A DNA stretch of 64,000 nt from an uncultured Aquimarina sp. (GCA_947498785.1 CANMLS010000003.1:186001-250000); one strand, 5' to 3'. Positions 54,632-62,998 are shown, counted from the first letter of the stretch. Translations and numbers: made by a program. The notes: generated by a model not told the origin, from the letters alone.

Positions 54632-55297
54632 ATGCAAACAACAAATAAAACAGCTAAAGAACTCTATTTTGAAGTAAAAGCAAATCCTGCCAGAAAACGT
54701 TTTGGCTTTGGAAAAAAAGCAGCTTTAGTAAATATCGATATTCAAAAAGCATATACACGCACAGACCTTTTTAAAACAGCTTATGAATCTGATCCTAAAC
54801 AGCTAGGTTATGTAAACGAATTAGCAGCAAAATTTAGAGCTCTGGGATGGCCAGTTGTTTGGACCAATGTTGCCTATATGGATACCGCTGCAGATGCAGG
54901 TGTATGGGGCACACGAACCGACACACCAGACAGCTTACAAAACATCAAATTTGGGTCTGAACGTTCAGAACTTGATGACCGGTTAATTTTAGATAGAGAT
55001 ACAGATGTATTTTACGAAAAGAAAATGCCTTCACCTTTTTTTGAAACACCTTTACAGTCATTGCTGGTATGGCATCAAGTAGATACAGTAGTTTTAACAG
55101 GAGGCTCAACATCTGGTTGTGTACGTGCTGCTGGTGTAGATTCACTATCAAGAGGTTATAGAACCATAATTCCTGAAGAATGCGTAGCAGATAAACACGA
55201 AAGCTATCACTATGCTAATCTTACTGATTTATCATTAAAATACTGTGATGTTTTAGAAGTAAAAGAAGTTTTTAATTGGCTAAATACTTTAAAATAG
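54632..55297 (+). CDS. Isochorismatase-family cysteine hydrolase (amidase)
   Basis: 221 residues. Cysteine hydrolase with catalytic triad visible: Asp36 in NIDIQKAY, Lys130/131 in YEKKMPSPFFET, Cys163 in GGSTSGCVRAAG. Close in style to N-carbamoylsarcosine amidase and to maleamate amidase (NicF). In this operon, release of ammonia from a maleamate-type half-amide, produced by the deacetylase-fold hydrolases next door, is the natural reading, leaving the dicarboxylate for LeuCD. Confidence 0.88.
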   Translation: MQTTNKTAKELYFEVKANPARKRFGFGKKAALVNIDIQKAYTRTDLFKTAYESDPKQLGYVNELAAKFRALGWPVVWTNVAYMDTAADAGVWGTRTDTPDSLQNIKFGSERSELDDRLILDRDTDVFYEKKMPSPFFETPLQSLLVWHQVDTVVLTGGSTSGCVRAAGVDSLSRGYRTIIPEECVADKHESYHYANLTDLSLKYCDVLEVKEVFNWLNTLK

Positions 55298-55301
55298 GAA
55301 G

Positions 55302-56252
55302 ATGAAAGAAGACCCAGGATATTATGATTATTGGCCTTATGAAAATAGGCCAAAAATACAATGGCCCAATGGTGCTAAAATAGCATTTTGGGTAGCACCT
55401 AATATTGAGTTTTACGAATTAAATCCACCAAATAATCCATATAGAAAGCCCTGGCCACAACCTAATCCTGCGTTGCCTGGATATACCAGTAGAGACTGGG
55501 GGAATCGTGTTGGCCACATTAGACAAATGAATTTGTTAGAAAAGTACGGTATTAGAGGTTCTATATCCTTATCTACTGCTCTTTGTGACCACCATCCTGA
55601 AATTATAGAATTATGCAAAGAACGCAATTGGGAATTTTTTAGTCATGGTATTTACAATACTAGATATACCTATGGTATGACTGAGGCTCAAGAGCGAGAC
55701 ATGATTAAAGATTCTATTGAAACCATATACAAGCATACGGGTCAGAAATGTGCTGGTTACTTAGCACCTGCCTTATCACACTCAGAGAATACTTTAGACT
55801 TATTTGCCGAAGTGGGCACTGAATTATTTGGAGATGAAGCTGGCTATTATTCATGTGATTTATTTCATGATGATCAACCCACTCCTATTCATTTAAAAAA
55901 CGGTAAAAAGTTTGTATCTATTCCATATTCTTTAGAAATGAATGATACCATAGCATATCTGGTTCAAAAAACCACTCCTAGAAGATATGGTAAAGAACTC
56001 ATGGATAACTTTGACCGTTTATATGCTGAAGGTGCAGAAAGTGGAACCATTATGTGTATACCAACTCATAATTACCAAGTAAGTAATGCGCACCGTATTA
56101 AAGCTTACGAAGAAGCTTTAGAATATATTACTGGACACCCAGATGTTTGGGTAACTACAGGTAAAGAAATAGCACAATACTTTATGGATAACTATTATGA
56201 TACGGTTTTAGCCGATATCGAAAATAAAAATAAAAAATATGGCAACGCTTGA
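55302..56252 (+). CDS. Polysaccharide-deacetylase-fold hydrolase (PuuE/cyclic-imidase-like), copy 1
   Basis: 316 residues, no signal peptide. Opens YYDYWPYENRPKIQWPNGAKIAFWV, with SRDWGNRVG, the His in WEFFSHGIYNTRYTYGMTE, GYLAPALSHSENTLDLFAEVG, and SIPYSLEMNDTIAY. The lack of a secretion signal and the P-N-G start separate it from sugar deacetylases and match PuuE-type allantoinases, which open cyclic amides. I recall cyclic imide hydrolase of Pseudomonas putida being placed in this fold too. Proposed role: hydrolysis of a cyclic imide. Its end overlaps copy 2 by 14 bases. Confidence 0.8.
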   Translation: MKEDPGYYDYWPYENRPKIQWPNGAKIAFWVAPNIEFYELNPPNNPYRKPWPQPNPALPGYTSRDWGNRVGHIRQMNLLEKYGIRGSISLSTALCDHHPEIIELCKERNWEFFSHGIYNTRYTYGMTEAQERDMIKDSIETIYKHTGQKCAGYLAPALSHSENTLDLFAEVGTELFGDEAGYYSCDLFHDDQPTPIHLKNGKKFVSIPYSLEMNDTIAYLVQKTTPRRYGKELMDNFDRLYAEGAESGTIMCIPTHNYQVSNAHRIKAYEEALEYITGHPDVWVTTGKEIAQYFMDNYYDTVLADIENKNKKYGNA

Positions 56253-57165
56253 TAACGACTACTTAAAATACCCTGAGCGTTCCTACGGAATGGATCATGA
56301 TCGTTATGACTGGGCTATGCTTCATGATAGAAAACCTATTACATGGCCTAACGGAAAAAAAATAGCGCTTTGGGTAAATGTATGTTTGCAGTTTTTCCCA
56401 ATAGACCAACAAGGTATCCCATTTAAGGTGCCTGGAGGCATGACAAAACCTTACCCAGACTTACGTCATTATAGTTTAAGAGATTATGGTAATCGTGTGG
56501 GGGTCTATCGTTTTTTTAAAGCTTTAGATCTGTTCAATATCACACCTACTGTTGCTATCAATACGAGATTAGCAGAACGCTACCCTTATTTATTAGAAAC
56601 GGTGAAAGAACGTGGAAATGAAATTCTATGTCATGGATATCATATGGATAAACTACATTATGGCGGACAAGATATTACTGAAGAACAAGAGTTAGTAAAG
56701 AGATCTCTAGATAAGCTTAGAGAACTCTCTGGTCAAGATATAAAAGGGTGGATAAGTCCTGCTAAAAACGAATCTGAAAACACGCCAGATATTTTGGTAG
56801 CTAACGGTATCACTTATTTTAGTGATTGGGTAAATGACGATATGCCTTATGAATTTAAAACAAAAAATGGTAATTTAACCGCTATGCCATTGGCTACTGA
56901 ATTAGATGATTTTTTTATCATTTTAAATAATTTACATTCAGCCGAAGATTGGGCACATCAAGTAGAAGATGCTTTTGAGTTTTTACTAAAAGAAACAGAA
57001 ACCAGTGGTGGAAGGTTGTTAAGTTTAAATATTCATCCGTGGGTTTTAGGACAACCTCATCGAATTAAATATTTAGAACAAGTATTAGAAAAACTAAGTA
57101 ATCATAACGCCATTTGGTCAGCCTCGGCATCAGACATTTTAGGTGTTTGGAAAGCGCAAAAATAA
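56239..57165 (+). CDS. Polysaccharide-deacetylase-fold hydrolase (PuuE/cyclic-imidase-like), copy 2
   Basis: 308 residues, cytoplasmic. Diverged tandem paralogue of copy 1: ITWPNGKKIALWVNVCLQFFP, SLRDYGNRVGVYRFF, EILCHGYHMDKLHYGGQD, IKGWISPAKNESENTPDIL, AMPLATELDDFFI. Both keep the His in the S/C-H-G block. Tandem copies may act on two different rings or side chains of one compound, or form a heteromer. Followed after 9 bases by the BASS transporter. Confidence 0.8.
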   Translation: MATLDNDYLKYPERSYGMDHDRYDWAMLHDRKPITWPNGKKIALWVNVCLQFFPIDQQGIPFKVPGGMTKPYPDLRHYSLRDYGNRVGVYRFFKALDLFNITPTVAINTRLAERYPYLLETVKERGNEILCHGYHMDKLHYGGQDITEEQELVKRSLDKLRELSGQDIKGWISPAKNESENTPDILVANGITYFSDWVNDDMPYEFKTKNGNLTAMPLATELDDFFIILNNLHSAEDWAHQVEDAFEFLLKETETSGGRLLSLNIHPWVLGQPHRIKYLEQVLEKLSNHNAIWSASASDILGVWKAQK

Positions 57166-57174
57166 AGTAAACAC

Positions 57175-58059
57175 ATGATTGAATTCCTATCGTCTTATAT
57201 TCCAAATATTTTACAAGTTTTACTGTTTTTGGTAATGTTAGGCATGGGAATGACATTAACAATTAAAGATTTTACTAGGGTAAGCGCTACACCCAAGGCC
57301 ACTTTCACGGGGTTAATTAATCAAATTATTTTGGTACCTCTAATAGCATTTGGTATCGTATCATTTGTGCCAATGCCACCAATGATTGCTATGGGTTTAA
57401 TGGTCTGTGCCTGCTGTCCTGGTGGTGCTGTATCTAATTTGTTCTCGTTTTTGGCAAAAGGAGATGTAGCGCTCTCTATAACACTAACAGCCATAAGTAG
57501 TATTCTTACTATTTTCACTATTCCTTTAATCATAAATTTTTCTTTAGAGGCTATTTTAGGTGAAGCTTCTAAAAGCATTCAATTACCTTTAGGAAAAACC
57601 ATTTTAAATATTTTTAAGTTAACTGCGCTTCCAACAATGTTAGGCATGCTAATTAATTATAAATGGCCTGCATTTTCATTAAAAAGTAAGCCAGCAATTA
57701 AGTCGGTTTCTATATTAGTAATAATTCTTGCGCTTGCATTAATGACCATAAAATTAGAAGAAATCGGTAATAGCTGGCACTTTTTTAAAGCCTCTTTTGT
57801 TGGTGTATTACTTTTAAATATTTTAACATTATCTGTTGGCTATTTTTCATCTAGAGGTTTGGGTATTTCAAAAAAACAATCTGCAACCATATCTATTGAA
57901 ACGGGCATGCAAAACAATGTTCTTGGTATGACCATAGCCATTTCCACAAGCCTGTTAAATGAACCTAAAATGGCTGCCACCGCTGGAGTTTACGGCATAG
58001 TAATGTGCATAATAGCCATAGGCATTATTCAACTTTACAAAAGAATTATCACTTCTTAA
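57175..58059 (+). CDS. Bile acid:sodium symporter (BASS) family transporter
   Basis: 294 residues, about 9-10 hydrophobic segments. MLGMGMTLTIKDF, VCACCPGGAVSNLFSFLAKGDVALSITLTAISSILT (given in two family blocks: C-C-P-G-G-A-x-S-N and A-L-S-x3-T), and ISIETGMQNNVLGMTIA with the E-T-G-M-Q-N motif. BASS proteins take up organic anions such as bile acids or pyruvate with sodium. Last gene of the 48722-58059 operon. It may import the cyclic-imide acid or move pyruvate. Confidence 0.9.
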   Translation: MIEFLSSYIPNILQVLLFLVMLGMGMTLTIKDFTRVSATPKATFTGLINQIILVPLIAFGIVSFVPMPPMIAMGLMVCACCPGGAVSNLFSFLAKGDVALSITLTAISSILTIFTIPLIINFSLEAILGEASKSIQLPLGKTILNIFKLTALPTMLGMLINYKWPAFSLKSKPAIKSVSILVIILALALMTIKLEEIGNSWHFFKASFVGVLLLNILTLSVGYFSSRGLGISKKQSATISIETGMQNNVLGMTIAISTSLLNEPKMAATAGVYGIVMCIIAIGIIQLYKRIITS

Positions 58060-58120
58060 ACCTATAATTAAAAAGAAATAAACATTTAATTATTGGGATT
58101 ATTTATTACATTTATAAAAT

Positions 58121-58156
58121 AGTTAATAATATTAACCATTAATTATATTAATTAAA
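58121..58156. promoter_or_regulatory. Island operator, copy 8 (perfect)
   Basis: Hexamers GTTAAT, ATTAAC, ATTAAT, ATTAAT with spacers 3, 1 and 3, only 19 bases upstream of the CpeT-like gene at 58176. No -7 box fits between it and the ATG, so here the operator may lie downstream of the promoter. Confidence 0.84.
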
Positions 58157-58175
58157 TAATTAAAACAATTAAACT

Positions 58176-59162
58176 ATGATTTTTAAACGTATTTTAATGG
58201 CATTCTGTTTTTTAACAATGTCATTCAATGGACTATACGCCCAAAACAATGCTTTACAAGCAGATTTGGAAGAAATGATGCAATGGTTTGAAGGCGAATT
58301 TGACAACTTTCAACAAACATGGAAAGAAAACGAAGATAATGTAGATCAAGAAATTCGTCATGAACGTATTCATTCTATCTTTAAAAAAATAGAGGCTCCT
58401 AAACTTGGCAATAATGTGTTTTATGTGAAACAGTTTCAAAACGGTGATACTACCGATATTTATCGTCAGCGTATCTATAACTTTCACATTAATGATATTG
58501 AACAAGCCATTCAGTTAGACATCTATTCATTTTTGACTCCTGAAGATGGTAAAAAATATGCCATGGCTAATCACAACCCATCTATATTAAAAGATATAGC
58601 TGCAGAAAATTTAAGAGCTACAGCCGGATGTGAAGTATATTGGAAAAAAAATGAGGATCATTTTGTTGGATATATGAAAGATAGAGCATGTCATTTCACC
58701 TCCAGAAGAAGTGGTAAAGAAATTTATATTACAGACACCTTAAATCTTACTCCAGATGAAATATGGATACAAGATGAAGCCGAAGATGCCGATGGTAATT
58801 ATATTTTTGGAAATAAAGCCGGTATTCCTCATAAGTTAAAGAAATGTAGATTTTTTAAGGGATGGATCGCTATAGAAAAAGCGCCTAAAAGCGACGATTA
58901 TTATTTTATGAAAAATATAATATTACATGATCAGGGACAAAAAGTGCAACTTATAGATGATAAAGATGGTACTAAAACCAAATATGCTGTGGAACTCTCT
59001 GAAGTGATATATGCTTCAGGAATAGAAGTGCTTAAATTAGCCATTTATGAAGAAGGCAAAGAAAAAGCTCCTGCTTATGTTTGGGCAAATCCTAATGCCA
59101 AACAAATCGGTATTAATATTAGAACTATGTCTACTGGGTTTACGCTTATAGAAGCAGAGTAA
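58176..59162 (+). CDS. CpeT/CpcT-like exported protein with extra C-terminal domain
   Basis: 328 residues. Signal ends at NGLYAQ. Model member of the set: LEEMMQWFEGEFDNFQQTW, FYVKQFQNGDTTDIYRQRIYNF, TAGCEVYWKKNEDHFVGYMK, DRACHF, then KKCRFFKGWIAIEKAPK. The C-terminal domain has IILHDQGQKVQLIDD, VLKLAIYEEGKE and ends YVWANPNAKQIGINIRT. A single-gene unit under operator copy 8, ending at a REP-like inverted repeat. Chromophore-binding is inferred from the CpeT family, not shown. Confidence 0.8.
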   Translation: MIFKRILMAFCFLTMSFNGLYAQNNALQADLEEMMQWFEGEFDNFQQTWKENEDNVDQEIRHERIHSIFKKIEAPKLGNNVFYVKQFQNGDTTDIYRQRIYNFHINDIEQAIQLDIYSFLTPEDGKKYAMANHNPSILKDIAAENLRATAGCEVYWKKNEDHFVGYMKDRACHFTSRRSGKEIYITDTLNLTPDEIWIQDEAEDADGNYIFGNKAGIPHKLKKCRFFKGWIAIEKAPKSDDYYFMKNIILHDQGQKVQLIDDKDGTKTKYAVELSEVIYASGIEVLKLAIYEEGKEKAPAYVWANPNAKQIGINIRTMSTGFTLIEAE

Positions 59163-59167
59163 TTAAT

Positions 59168-59247
59168 GTCATTCAGAACGAGGTATGAGGAGGAGTCTCA
59201 TCTCTCCGAGATGTCTCGTCACTCATACTTCGTTCTGTCGATATGAC
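59168..59247. repeat. REP-like inverted repeat
   Basis: Long imperfect palindrome in the convergent gap: GTCAT at 59168 and ATGAC at 59243, inner arms CAGAACGAGGTATGAG and CTCATACTTCGTTCTG, and a nested hairpin CATCTC-TCC-GAGATG (59199-59213) in the centre. This GTCATTCAGAACGA type of palindrome is familiar from flavobacterial genomes and may double as a terminator. The following 59248-59355 has no gene. Confidence 0.75.
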
Positions 59248-59355
59248 AAAATCTATATTTATAATCTCTCAAACTTCCCCGTATTGAAGTAAGAGTTCTC
59301 GATACTTAGTCTAAAAAGCCTCAATTCGAACTGACAGATGAAACCTAATTCATCT

Positions 59356-60105
59356 TTAATGCATTCCTGCTCCACCATTTACATGCAAACATTGCCCTGT
59401 TAAATAAGAGGCTTCAATACTCAACAAAAACATCACTACAGAACTAATTTGTTCTGGTTTTGCAAGAGATTTTAAAGGCACCATTTTCATATAAGCGTCT
59501 TTATTAAATCTAGTAGTCCCATCTTCCTTATAAATGAAATTAGTATCAACAGCACCTGGCGCCACTGTGTTTACTCTAATTTTAGGTGCTAATTCTGCTG
59601 CTAATGTTTTACTAAAGGCCACTACACTGGCTTTTCCAGCTGTATAAGGGCCATAATTTTTCTGACCAATAAATGCTAATCCTGAAGACATATTTACAAT
59701 AGCCGCATTGCTTGCTTTATTCAACAAACCACTGAACACTTTACAAGAATTAAAACAGCTTTTAAAACTTATATCATAAGTCTCGTTCCAATCATTAATA
59801 TCCAATTCTAAAATAGATTTAAACTTCTTAATAGTCCCGGAGAGGTTTACCAATCCATGAATTTCAGAAACTTGTTTTTCAATTTTAGCTTTTACCCTAT
59901 TCATAGCATCTATATCCATAGGGTTTGCTTGAAAATAAAAATTATTATCTCCTCTTGGGGTTGTTGAATCTTCTTGAATATCAATACCAAAAACTGTAGC
60001 GTCTGCAAGTAATAAACTATTAATTAGCGAAATACCAATTCCGCTATTGGAACCAACAATTATTATATGATATCCTTTTGCCAAATAATTTGATTTTAAA
60101 GCCAT
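59356..60105 (-). CDS. SDR family oxidoreductase
   Basis: 249 residues. HIIIVGSNSGIGISLINSLL (NAD-binding, S-G-I-G), GLVNLSGTIKKF in place of NNAG, the catalytic Ser in IVNMSSGLAFIG and YTAGKASVV with Y-x3-K, then RVNTVAPGAVDTNFI. The C-terminus ends GQCLHVNGGAGMH. The acidic residue after the second strand (IDIQED) suggests NAD. The start overlaps the stop of the CpeT-tail lipoprotein gene by one base. Substrate unknown. Confidence 0.88.
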   Translation of the reverse strand: MALKSNYLAKGYHIIIVGSNSGIGISLINSLLLADATVFGIDIQEDSTTPRGDNNFYFQANPMDIDAMNRVKAKIEKQVSEIHGLVNLSGTIKKFKSILELDINDWNETYDISFKSCFNSCKVFSGLLNKASNAAIVNMSSGLAFIGQKNYGPYTAGKASVVAFSKTLAAELAPKIRVNTVAPGAVDTNFIYKEDGTTRFNKDAYMKMVPLKSLAKPEQISSVVMFLLSIEASYLTGQCLHVNGGAGMH

Positions 60106-60872
60106 TATTTCTTTTTAAAATTGGTATTATCAGAATTAATATAACCAGGTTCAATAAAAGTCCAACCAGACACTACTTTTCGTAAATTAATTCCAATACG
60201 TTTGGAGTCTGGATTAGACCAAGTATAACTAATTGAACGACTGTTAATACCTACACTATCCATTGGTATATCATATATTGCTAATTTCATAATGGCTAAT
60301 TTCTTTGCAAACAAAAGCTGTGTTAATTCTACGGTGTAATCAACTCCTTCAACATCTAACTCAACCATTCCTCCTTGATCATGAATTTCGAGATTTCCTT
60401 GATGATATACACCATTACTTTCTGATTCCATGGGGTATTCAATCCAACCAGAAAATTTTCGAACTCTTACAAATTTGTACGGGTCTTTATTTTTAAATTG
60501 TTTTCTGTTACCTATCCAGAGTGTATCTTTATCTATCTTAAAATCAGAGCTGGATAGATCAACCTCTGAAAAGGTCATTTCTTCAACTAGATGTTTCCCA
60601 TTTCTACCTTCATGTAATGCTACTAAAAAGGAACTATTTTCTTTCTCACTTATCCTTAACGAAAAATGACGATGCTTATCATCAGTTTCTACACGATGTT
60701 TACTCTCTGCTGTATTCTCAAGCCAGTATTGTTGAAAATTATCCCATTCACCAATAAAGATTTTTTGTTTTTGATCCAAAATCACTTCTTTCGATTTTTC
60801 AACCGAGGTATTGCAAGAAATTAATCCATTTACCATAGAAGATATGATAATTATCTTAACTAATGTTTTCAT
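60105..60872 (-). CDS. CpeT-like lipoprotein with shortened N-terminal domain
   Basis: 255 residues from the ATG at 60872, which gives a clean lipoprotein signal (MKTLVKIIIISSMVNGLISC); the ATG at 60902 would add 10 residues inside the hydrolase gene. The CpeT start is kept (KIFIGEWDNFQQYWLENTAE), but the middle with the YRQR and GC motifs is lost. The protein then enters the C-terminal domain VRKFSGWIEYP, LEIHDQGGMVELD, AIMKLAIYD, YTWSNPDSKRIGINLRK, much like 58176. It shows that the HDQGG domain can stand almost alone. Between SDR and alpha/beta hydrolase genes. Confidence 0.72.
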   Translation of the reverse strand: MKTLVKIIIISSMVNGLISCNTSVEKSKEVILDQKQKIFIGEWDNFQQYWLENTAESKHRVETDDKHRHFSLRISEKENSSFLVALHEGRNGKHLVEEMTFSEVDLSSSDFKIDKDTLWIGNRKQFKNKDPYKFVRVRKFSGWIEYPMESESNGVYHQGNLEIHDQGGMVELDVEGVDYTVELTQLLFAKKLAIMKLAIYDIPMDSVGINSRSISYTWSNPDSKRIGINLRKVVSGWTFIEPGYINSDNTNFKKK

Positions 60873-60885
60873 TTTTTTTGTTATT

Positions 60886-61911
60886 TCAGGTAGTATACCC
60901 ATCGATTAATAATTGTTGTATTTCTTCTGGAGTTGCATTTTCATTTTGTTCATAAAGTAGGTGCCACGCTTTAATCAAATAAGAACCATCTCCTTTGATT
61001 TCTGGTAATTCGATTATCTGGTCTATATTTTCCTTTTCTATTAATTCAATTCCCAATGTCGATGACATTTTATAATCAGAAATTTCTATACTCTTTTCAT
61101 TTATGTGATCTACCATCGCATTCATACGGGCTGCATTATCCTTTTGTATTGATATAACCTTTACATTGTGAGGAAAATCATGACTAATGAGTTGATTTAT
61201 ATAAGGAAGAACAATACTGCCTTCCCATTTAAATATATTGGTTTCTACCTTAAGCTGTTGAACATACATTGCTTTCTCATGTTTAAAAGCAGCTTTATAA
61301 GCATAATAATAATGCTTCCCTGCTTTTAAAAAATCAACCACTATAGCGTGCATTACTTCAAGAGGTAACTGAGGTCGATTTAGATAATACTTCTTAATTT
61401 TGAAACACCATGGGAAATATACCTGTAAATTTGATACGATATCCCAAAGTACCCTTAAGTGATTTCCATCTTTACTCGGTGTAAGATCGGGAAAATAGCT
61501 TTCCAAGATTTTATCACGTAAGTCATCCTCAAAATGAGCTGCATTATCTAAAAATATATGTGATACCATATCTTCATTTTCCAAAGCATAACGAATTGCT
61601 ATTTGAGCCCCTGTAGCTGAACCATAAAGAGCTAATTGTGATATATCCATTTTCTTGAATAACTTATGTAGCAAGATTGTGTACGCGCTAAGACTTTTTG
61701 GAGGACTCTCTAAACCATCAGACCTTCCATACCCCGGTGTATCTATACAGATAACAGTATATTTATCAGCCAGTCTACTCGCTAAGGGTAAAAGCATATC
61801 TGATGAGTGAGGAGAAGGATGTAAAAGAGCAATGGCTGGTCCATTTCCCATAACTTGAACATAAATTCTTCTTGATCCTATTTTTATGTATTTTCTAATA
61901 ATTTGATGCAT
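60886..61911 (-). CDS. Alpha/beta hydrolase fold protein lacking the nucleophile Ser
   Basis: 341 residues. Alpha/beta hydrolase core: AIALLHPSPHSSDMLLPLA (oxyanion HP-x-P block), VICIDTPGYGRSDG, and at the nucleophile elbow LALYGSATGAQIAI. Compared with the usual G-x-S-x-G, the central residue is Ala99 (G97-S-A-T-G101). So a classical serine hydrolase reaction is unlikely. Relatives with G-x-H-T-G elbows exist in the superfamily, and cofactor-free or binding roles are possible. First gene of a leftward unit under operator copy 9, whose left end is 17 bases before the ATG. Confidence 0.78.
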   Translation of the reverse strand: MHQIIRKYIKIGSRRIYVQVMGNGPAIALLHPSPHSSDMLLPLASRLADKYTVICIDTPGYGRSDGLESPPKSLSAYTILLHKLFKKMDISQLALYGSATGAQIAIRYALENEDMVSHIFLDNAAHFEDDLRDKILESYFPDLTPSKDGNHLRVLWDIVSNLQVYFPWCFKIKKYYLNRPQLPLEVMHAIVVDFLKAGKHYYYAYKAAFKHEKAMYVQQLKVETNIFKWEGSIVLPYINQLISHDFPHNVKVISIQKDNAARMNAMVDHINEKSIEISDYKMSSTLGIELIEKENIDQIIELPEIKGDGSYLIKAWHLLYEQNENATPEEIQQLLIDGYTT

Positions 61912-61928
61912 AATAATATAAATAAAAT

Positions 61929-61964
61929 AGTTAACTTAGTTAATTATTTATAATATTAACTATT
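61929..61964. promoter_or_regulatory. Island operator, copy 9 (one mismatch)
   Basis: Hexamers GTTAAC, GTTAAT, ATTTAT (one mismatch), ATTAAC with spacers 3, 1 and 3, in the divergent gap between the hydrolase (minus, 61911) and the MDR reductase (plus, 62003). Confidence 0.8.
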
Positions 61965-62002
61965 TTTATTTAAATAATTTCATTTAACCGTAAAAAAATA
62001 CA

Positions 62003-62998
62003 ATGATTAACAAAAAAGTAATACTAAAGAGTAGGCCAACAGGGCAAATTGAAGATTCTAATTTTGATATTGTAACTGATACATTACCAGACATACAGAC
62101 CAATGAAGTGTTAATACAAATTGAGGCAATATCATTGGATCCCGCTATGCGAGGGTGGATGAATGTAGGAACTACTTATATTAAAGGTGTAGAAATTGGA
62201 GCTGTTATGCGTTCATTTTCTGTTGGTAAAGTCATACATTCAAAAAATGACATCTTTAAAGAAGGTGAATATGTATCTGGACTTTTAGGCGTGCAGCAAT
62301 ATTATATTAGTAACGGACAAGATCTTACCAAGATAGACGTCTCAAAAAGCAAGACCAGTCTTCATCTAGGGATTTTAGGTATGCCAGGTATGACCGCTTA
62401 CTTTGGCCTTTTAGAAAAAGGAAAACCTAAAAAAGGAGAGGTTATTTATATTTCTGGAGCTGCAGGAATAGTTGGCTCTATTGTTGGACAGATTGCCAAA
62501 ATACATGGATGTACTGTTATTGGTTCGGCTGGCAGCGATGAAAAATGTCAATATCTTATAAATGAATGCAATTTTGATATGGTCATTAACTATAAGACAG
62601 AAGATATTGATGAAAAATTAAAAGCATATGCCCCAGATGGGATACATATCTATTTTGATAATGTAGGTGGTCCTACATTAGATATCGCCTTGGCAAATTT
62701 GGCTAGAGGAGCTAGAGTAGTTATTTGTGGAGCTATATCTCAATATAATAATATGGCAAATATGTATGGCCCAAAAAATTACATGAAAATTGTTACTGCT
62801 CGAGGTGTTTTAAATGGTGTTATTGTTTTTGATTATGTAGATGAATGGCCAAAAGCAGTAAATGAGATTTCTAATTGGATCAATCAAGGAAAAATATTTG
62901 CTAAAGAGCATCTTATAAATGGTTTAGAAAAATTCCCTGAAGCTCTAAAAATGTTATATACTGGTGGAAATTTTGGGAAACTAGTGTTAATTGTTTAA
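62003..62998 (+). CDS. MDR-family NADP-dependent oxidoreductase (CurA/PTGR type)
   Basis: 331 residues. EAISLDPAMRGWMN, GLLGVQQYYISNG, LGMPGMTAYFGLLEKG, VIYISGAAGIVGSIVGQIAKIHG (NADP site), IYFDNVGGPTLDIALANLARGARVVICGAISQYN. A good match to the NADP-dependent double-bond reductases and more canonical than its paralogue at 45025. Likely reduces a C=C conjugated to a carbonyl. Under operator copy 9, followed after 24 bases by a VOC gene. Confidence 0.92.
   Translation: MINKKVILKSRPTGQIEDSNFDIVTDTLPDIQTNEVLIQIEAISLDPAMRGWMNVGTTYIKGVEIGAVMRSFSVGKVIHSKNDIFKEGEYVSGLLGVQQYYISNGQDLTKIDVSKSKTSLHLGILGMPGMTAYFGLLEKGKPKKGEVIYISGAAGIVGSIVGQIAKIHGCTVIGSAGSDEKCQYLINECNFDMVINYKTEDIDEKLKAYAPDGIHIYFDNVGGPTLDIALANLARGARVVICGAISQYNNMANMYGPKNYMKIVTARGVLNGVIVFDYVDEWPKAVNEISNWINQGKIFAKEHLINGLEKFPEALKMLYTGGNFGKLVLIV

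Noticed and set aside
6672-60872. CpeT-like genes as evidence of a cyanobacterial origin or of phycobilisomes
   Set aside because: No phycobiliprotein, no cyanobacterial gene style; codon use and signals match the neighbouring flavobacterial genes.
5676-61964. The repeated RTTAAY arrays as a CRISPR or mobile repeat
   Set aside because: Copies are dispersed singly, only in promoter regions, and conserved just in the hexamers and spacing, not in the spacers.
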